64,000 nucleotides of DNA from Collybia mongolica (taxonomy: Eukaryota > Basidiomycota > Agaricomycetes > Agaricales > Clitocybaceae), in contig JAAXNY010000004.1 in the NCBI GenBank assembly GCA_013420905.1, forward strand, positions 2,790,001-2,854,000. Reading direction: 5' to 3'. Of this stretch, positions 56,542-64,000 are shown piece by piece. The translations under genes and the position numbers were made by a program. The notes beneath the pieces were generated by a model that did no database searches, was not told the origin of the DNA, and saw nothing but the letters and a program-made list of their open reading frames with translations. Position 1 is the stretch's first letter; each line of letters starts with the position of its first letter.

Positions 56542-59118
56542 TCATGACCGGGAACGGACTAACTTTTCCAACATTGAGCCTCCAGCAATTTGGAACTCTG
56601 AAAATCCACTACTCATCATCACACCCCCCTTCTTCGTTAGACGTCCTTGAGTTCTCACAATAGCTTCCATTCGCTTCTCCGCCTCACCACTATGATTTGA
56701 CTCCCATTTTTCCCCCCGTGCCCTAATTCTCTGCTCTTTAATTCCATCATCATAGGGTTTCCGTCCTGATTTGTGAACAGCTTTGTTATTTCCGCTACCT
56801 GTGACACTAGTAGGAGCGTCCCGAAGAGCAAATGATTTCGCTAAATGACCAATGTGGAGATGGCGTATGTGGAAGATATGCTTCTCGCTGGAAGGATGTG
56901 TGGCGTACGCCCTCATGTGTGAAAGAAATGCTCTATGTGCAAGGTCAGTGTTCTGCAACAGGGAAATATCTTCCATCAAAAAAATGACAATCAAAGATTG
57001 AGAAGCCAACATGACCAACCTCTTTGCTACGTAGTACCCAACGCTCAAACGAGAGCTGTACATCGGTTGCACGCTCTTCAAAATCATTGCCCTTCCCTCT
57101 AAATCCATCCCTAAGCACAGTCTCCATCCCTACGCCAGTGAGTGTGATATTTCGTTTCTCGTCACCAGCAACGATTTCTTTTCCTTCCCCTTGCATCTTG
57201 CCTTCCACCCATTTTACCCATTCAGCTTCACTAGGTGAAACTACACTCCATGCTTCTCCTCCTTTGCCAGCACGAGCGGTACGTCCAACTCGGTGTACGT
57301 ACTCAGTAGCGCCTCCTTCAGTTGGTAGGTCGTATTGGATGACTGCCCGGACGAGAGGTAAATCGAGACCACGCGACGCGACTGACGTGCAGAGAAGAAC
57401 TGATGATGACGATCGTGTGTTGGGTCTCGTTGTGCCTGAGAAGCCACGAAGTGAAGCGAGACGAGTGGAAGTTGGCAAAGAACCATGAAGGCGATATATT
57501 GATGTATCAGGCAAAAGTGGAGATGTGACTGCCATGATCTCGCCCTGTGTACCAGTGAAGCTCTTACCGTCTCCATCCTTTCTATTTTCATCGCTTACAA
57601 ATTTGCCTTCCATTGTAGGTGAGTGTTCTTTCTCCTCGTCCATAGCAGACTCCCCAAAAAGGTTCCAGTGGAAATCAACAGAATCGGTGCAGCTGAGGAA
57701 TACAATGATTTTGGTTCCATGACGGCTTTGTGATTGGGTTATAAGAGACCGAAGTAAGGCGATCAGAAGCACGAGACGTAATTTAAGTGGCACCACAACA
57801 AACTTTTGAGTGAGTTGCGACGGAGGTGTGAATTTCTCGGGGCTAGTCAAGGCCACTGGTTCATTGTTGTCAGAAGTAGGGACCTCTGCAGATAGCGTTC
57901 CAGCTTCCGTGGCTTTGATCATGACCGGATTAACTAGTGCTGTTCCGGCCAATTTTTGTACATCTTCACGGATGGTGGCTGAACACAGCACGGTTCTGCG
58001 ACGTTGATCCCAATCCCAACCTCCAACCTCCATACTCTTTCCCTCTTCAATAGCCTTTAATGCCAGCCCTCGCCGCCCATCGAGCCCTTGTATGATACCG
58101 GTGATTGTTTCTTCAAAACCCAGCTCCATGAGACGATCAGCTTCGTCAAGCACAAGCCAACGGCATTTCCCAACATTGAAAGATGAAGTGTTTTGAAGAT
58201 GATCTAGAAGACGTCCAGGAGTTGACACAAGAATGGGAATGCCCTTTCTGAGACGAGCTTTCTCGTGAGCGCGAGTCGCGCCTCCAGTGAGCGCACCTGA
58301 GACTAACCAACGTGTCAGACGAGCAGAGGGTGTACCTGAGTCATCTGCAAATTCGTCCCTGGGCCGCAAACGAAGCTGAAGTAACACTTCTAAGACATCT
58401 GAGATTTGCTTTGCAAGTTCACGAGTAGGCACAATGATAATAGCCAGCGTTCCAATGGACCGATCGATATACGAAAGAGAACTCAGCGGAAGGAGGTCTT
58501 GGATGATTGGTAGAAGGAAAGATAAGGTCTTCCCTGATCCCGTCTGCGACTGGATAAAAGCATCTCTTGCAGGCATGTCTGGGCCAGAGGCCGATAGGAA
58601 CGCAGGAAGAGCTGAGCGTTGTATAGAAGTGGGTTTGGTTATCTTCATCCTCGTATTGAGATGTGCGACTAATAGTGGATTGAGTCCGAGAGCTGCGAAG
58701 GTCGATGAATCGGCAAGAGGCGCGTTGCTGGGAAGGCCAGTGGTTTGGGAGTGAATATGACGAACTGGGGCCTCCACTTTGGGGTTGTATGTAAATAGAG
58801 AGGATATAATCTGGGCGGGTCGTGAAGCCGGTGCGGGTCGGGAAGCAGACGAAGAGGTATCCTTGCGGACTCGTTTTGCAGGGCGGTCATGGAGTTCTGT
58901 CGCGAACGCATTGGTAGCAGGAGTCAAAAGCTTTTCGTCGGGTCGCGTTTTGCGCTTTGAGATGCGCTTAGCCTTCAGCCTAGGTGAAATTGAGACGAAT
59001 GATGCCGAAGCTAGATGTAAACAGACCTATCTGTCCACCGTCCACCCTTATTTCCATTTCCCGATTTTGAGGTGAGGTCGTCGTCCACTGTGATATTGAG
59101 AACAAGGTCATCGTCCAT
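56542..59118 (-). CDS. DBP7: DEAD-box RNA helicase DBP7 (DDX31-like)
   Basis: Nucleolar ATP-dependent RNA helicase for early 60S subunit assembly. Three exons: 59027-59118, 57020-58979 and 56542-56952, giving 820 residues. The N terminus reads MDDDLVLNI then GGRWTDRLKAKR, which is typical of Dbp7. Helicase motifs in order: [12 protein letters not shown] (Q motif), SQTGSGKT (I), PTREL (Ia), TPGRLLDHL (Ib), LDEADRL (II), CSATI (III), ASRGLDLP (V) and [12 protein letters not shown] (VI). The C-terminal exon has [16 protein letters not shown] and the [11 protein letters not shown] region of the DBP7 group. It lies 112 bases upstream of the cyclophilin start on the same strand and diverges from ESA1. 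Confidence 0.93.
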
Positions 59119-59366
59119 TGCTTTCAGTTGGAAAGAAAAAAAAAGTGTGATAAGATTATGTGCTTTGTCAGCAATACAACCAGTCAATTAGAACAAGTTC
59201 TTTCTCCCCCTTTTTTTTTTACTATTTCGACCCCTGTAAGGCCTTTCTCCTTTGTACTAGTTTCGGACTACAGCATATTCCTGAACGCTGTTACCATTCG
59301 CAAAACCACTAGGCTACATTATCTTAGATCCTTTGAACTCGTAAAATTGCAGTCTCTGTTATCCAT
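59119..59366. promoter_or_regulatory. DBP7-ESA1 divergent promoter with poly(dA:dT) tract
   Basis: About 250 bases separate the two start codons. A C5T10-type tract lies at roughly 59205-59220, a common nucleosome-excluding element in fungal bidirectional promoters. No TATA box is clear. Confidence 0.4.
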
Positions 59367-61238
<1,872 letters not shown>

Positions 61239-61415
61239 ATGGTTTTAATGTCTAGACACTTGTATTGTAATTTATGTACTATAGTCTGCTTATTGATACA
61301 TGCAGAGAGGTATGACACTGCAAGGAATGTCCAATCTGCGTTGCGTTTCATATCGCAGAGAGCGTTCGTACAGAATCCGCCTGTTAAATACACATGAAAG
61401 CTGACAAACTGGACG

Positions 61416-62156
61416 CTACTCCGGGAGAGAAACTACGCCCGGTGGCATTTGCTTCACCCGTTGTCTGATCTGTAGTCCTTCGTCCGTCTCCTGTCCGAAA
61501 CTTTTTCCCTCCGGTTGTAGACTCCTGCGGCTGATGGTGGGAGAAGCTGGCCGGGATGCCGCTGGTGAGAAGACACCGACCCCAGACAACTTCAAATTGT
61601 TATCTTCTGAAGCATAAAATGTTTGCGGCTGTGACGTTCCCAGGTGGGGGGTCTGCAATTGGGAAAGCCGGCCAAGCGGCCTATCATAGACGGTATTGTC
61701 GTTGGTGGACCTCGTTAATTCATGCCCGGAATTACTGTAGGGAGGTTCGGAGTGGGGTGTCACGGATTTGTCGATTTGAATGATAGGTATATCACTCGTA
61801 GAAGCTTTGACGTCGTCAATAACGCCAAGCGTCCTCGCTATTCCATAGGAAGATATATCCTAAGACACAACGTCAAACTTTATAAGGTGGAGGGGGAAAG
61901 CAAAAACAATCACCAGTAGGGCAAGAACGACGATAGGTAAACTGACTATAATGGCGAGAAAACGGCAGATGTATGCCGTCCTTGCAACCCATGAGTTGGG
62001 TTGGTAATCCCATAGATATAGGATGTAATATCTCCAAAGAATGCTGGGTACTGCGGACGGCGAAAGTTGGAAGATTTGAGAGGTAAATTCGAGAACGTCA
62101 TTTATGACATTCATGGCAAGGTGGTGGATGCTGTTCTCGTTTTGAGAATTTGTCAT
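61416..62156 (-). CDS. Small basidiomycete membrane protein, function unknown
   Basis: Two exons, 61914-62156 and 61416-61859, giving 228 residues. The intron (61860-61913, GTGATT to TTAG) removes an in-frame TAG that otherwise ends the first part. The N-terminal half is helical, with one clear membrane segment (FLAIIVSLPIVVLALL), followed directly by DISSYGIARTLGVIDDVKAS. I recall close versions of that SY-IARTLGVIDD-KAST block in uncharacterised basidiomycete proteins, but no function. The second half is disordered and polar. It is convergent with ESA1 and lies in tandem with the CSL gene. Confidence 0.75.
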
Positions 62157-62448
62157 CCTTATCGGCCTACGCGACGAATGGGTGATGATTGAGCGCTGAG
62201 CGTTTAAGCTGGAATTACTGTATTGATTGAAAGATAATCCACGTGAATTGATGGCCTAAGAATGCGGCATGAAATAGTCTCGCTCCCGAAGTATTATAGC
62301 GACGACTCAAGTCCAGAGATACATATATTGAAATCCACGTATATACGGTATATATCCTAGAAAGAACTGCGAAGAGACAAAGCAAATGGCTAGCGGAATC
62401 CAGTAAAGAGCAAATTGACGGCAAAGGAAAGATGGAGAGACAAATGGA
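62157..62448. other. Intergenic between the membrane-protein and CSL genes
   Basis: About 290 bases, AT-rich, with no exon seen. It should hold the membrane-protein promoter and the CSL 3' UTR. Confidence 0.4.
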
Positions 62449-63971
62449 CTAGGGGTACATGGTATTAGATGGAAAAACAACGCCGTCTGAGCGAATCAAA
62501 ATAATCGGCCGACGCTTCCCTGGTTGGGAATCGGGCGGGAGACACCCAAGGACTTCCGTACATCGCACCTCAACATAAGGCGAAGGCTCTGAGCCAAAAA
62601 ACACGCTAACGGGGTCATTCTTAGAAAAGTTCTCGCCATAAACGGTCAGCATTTTCGAAGCATGGGGATTAGGCTTGGCCAGAACCGACCGAGACGACGA
62701 GCAGTTCGACTTGGGCGCTTCCGCCGCACGGTCTGGTGGAAGGTATTTGACGACACCGGGGAAGGGTGTCACGGGCTTCGAAGGGATGGGGAAGGAACCC
62801 GTCTGGGCGTGCTGATTGTCAAAGAGGACAGGAGGAACGTAGAAGTTGTACCGTATTTGATCTGTAAAACAAGTCAGTCTTCAAATATAACAAAAAGCGA
62901 AGCGTCGCTTACCAGTACCAACGATAGTCCATACACTAGTCTCGCCAATGTCGACCTGCCAAAGAGCACCAGATGATGCACCAGTGTCACTGTTAGTGCC
63001 GCGACGGGTAGAAGACACTGATCCAGCAGAGCTCGGCCTACGACGCCCCTTCGGGATAGGCTTGTTGATTCCACCAGCGCTGGAAGCTGATCGTTTCTTC
63101 TTGACCCGTCCACCGTCGTTGGAAAGGAAATCTGACGGTTCGGTAGGAGACCCGGGAGCGCTCCCTGCAGTTCCGCTCGCAAAATACTCGCCCGAGACGG
63201 ACAAGACAGGTGTGGCAGGCATAGGCGAACCAGTGCGAGGAGAGCCAGAGCCTGTAGCTTGGCTGTTCCACTGGCGACCATCAATGGGGCGGTAGGTGTT
63301 AACCTTCTCACCCATACACGAAAGGAAAGCCCCCGTTACACCGGGTGTCCCTGCCTCGGGCATGCCCTTGGAGCCGTCATAGACCTCGAAAGCAATTTTA
63401 TGAAGCTGAGAAACAGGATCGCCACACACTTCGCCCGGCGAGCAATAATGATCTGCGACGCCTTTAGCACCTTCTTGCAAGCCGCCACCAACAACAGTCG
63501 TCTGGTGGTCAACTTTTCGGATGATTAATACAGGACTGACAACTCCGGACGTCAAACACTGCAGAACGACAGTTTGATTATAATAAATCGGAATCTGCGA
63601 ACCGTTGTTCGAGAAAGATATCGCATTAGGCGGGGGAGAGGGGTAGTCTGGCTGAGGGGGAGGTGGTGGTGGTGCGTCAATTCCTCCAGCAGGTTTATTG
63701 ACATCGACAATGTACATAACAAACGGATCTTTTGAAAAACGCATTAAGGAATAGTTATTTCGTAAAATATAATGAAACTCACCCCAGCTGGCCGTGCGAG
63801 CAATAAAAGACGGCGTCGTCGATCGAGATCTTTGGTCAAGGCCCATCAAAGGTGCACCATCAGAACCTTTGAACGAGGACCCAGAACCCGAAACGCAGAG
63901 GTACTTGGTAGAGACCGTCTGGGATCGCAACCGGTGGAATAATGATATAGTCGAGCCGTGGTTAATACAAA
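62449..63971 (-). CDS. CSL (CBF1/Su(H)/LAG-1) family transcription factor, partial
   Basis: Sequence-specific DNA-binding protein of the fungal Cbf11/Cbf12 type. Three exons are visible: 63783-63971, 62913-63728 and 62449-62861, about 472 residues; the N-terminal part, including the Rel-homology region, lies beyond the right edge. The first visible exon has the beta-trefoil block VCINHGSTISLFHRLRSQ then TVSTKYLCVSG. FIARTASWDPFVMYIVD follows across an intron. The trefoil continues with LQCLTSGVVSPVLIIRKVD and VSQLHKIAFEV; a long Ser/Pro/Gly-rich insert includes a basic KKKR; then LWQVDIGETSVWTIVGTD and a C-terminal Ig-like Rel domain (MLTVYGENFSKNDPVSVFFG). Large inserts are usual in fungal CSL proteins. 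The exon at 63971 starts after a good AG. Confidence 0.88.
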
Positions 63972-64000
63972 CTATTGGGGTGTAAATAAATCATCAGCCA

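Noticed and set aside
61860..61913. Premature or readthrough TAG in the membrane-protein gene
   Set aside because: The stop lies inside a normal 54-nt GT-AG intron; removal joins VVLALL directly to DISSYG as in homologues.

Overview
The window is nuclear DNA of a filamentous basidiomycete fungus, probably an Agaricomycete. The evidence is very intron-dense genes with introns of about 45-70 nt, genes packed on both strands, and lineage markers such as a CSL-type transcription factor, a PBS2-type MAPKK and an expansin-like secreted protein. The C-homopolymer-rich introns at 35-42 kb recall Ceratobasidiaceae, but that placement is only a guess. No bacterial, viral or transposon signature was recognised. 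I rebuilt 29 protein-coding genes by joining exons at splice sites and checking reading phase; introns are GT-AG unless stated.

Layout. 0.4-11 kb: RPS8 (-); two UDP-glucose pyrophosphorylase paralogues tail to tail (+ at 1.7-3.9, - at 4.6-6.8); a TED1/CDC1-type GPI phosphoesterase (-, 8.4-10.2); a complex I NDUFB2-like subunit (-). 11-24 kb: a large nuclear low-complexity protein (+), CPA1 (+), a BSD-domain protein (+), an MFS anion permease (-), and a second TED1/CDC1 paralogue (+). 24-31 kb: FIT2/SCS3 (-), HEM2 (-), WEE1 (+). 31-40 kb: homeodomain factor (+), aldo/keto reductase (-), RING/TRAF protein (+), BAG protein (-), PBS2 MAPKK (+). 41-51 kb: cytosolic isoleucyl-tRNA synthetase (+), SNU23 (-), ERD1/EXS protein (+), formate dehydrogenase (+). 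51-64 kb: GCN5 (-), expansin-like protein (+), ER cyclophilin (-), DBP7 helicase (-), ESA1 (+), a small membrane protein (-), and a CSL factor (-) that runs off the right edge.

Most genes are housekeeping and do not form a pathway cluster. The most unusual signal is two enzyme families, UGP and TED1/CDC1, each present as a canonical minus-strand copy and an intact, intron-conserved plus-strand copy whose catalytic motifs are altered. Other points are two GC-AG introns, a frameshift at a T5 run in the BSD domain, a formate dehydrogenase junction that no GT-AG intron explains, a 31-nt intron implied in GCN5, overlapping start codons of the BAG and PBS2 genes, and several palindromic promoter elements. 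All joins come from reading by eye; none was tested against transcripts or databases.
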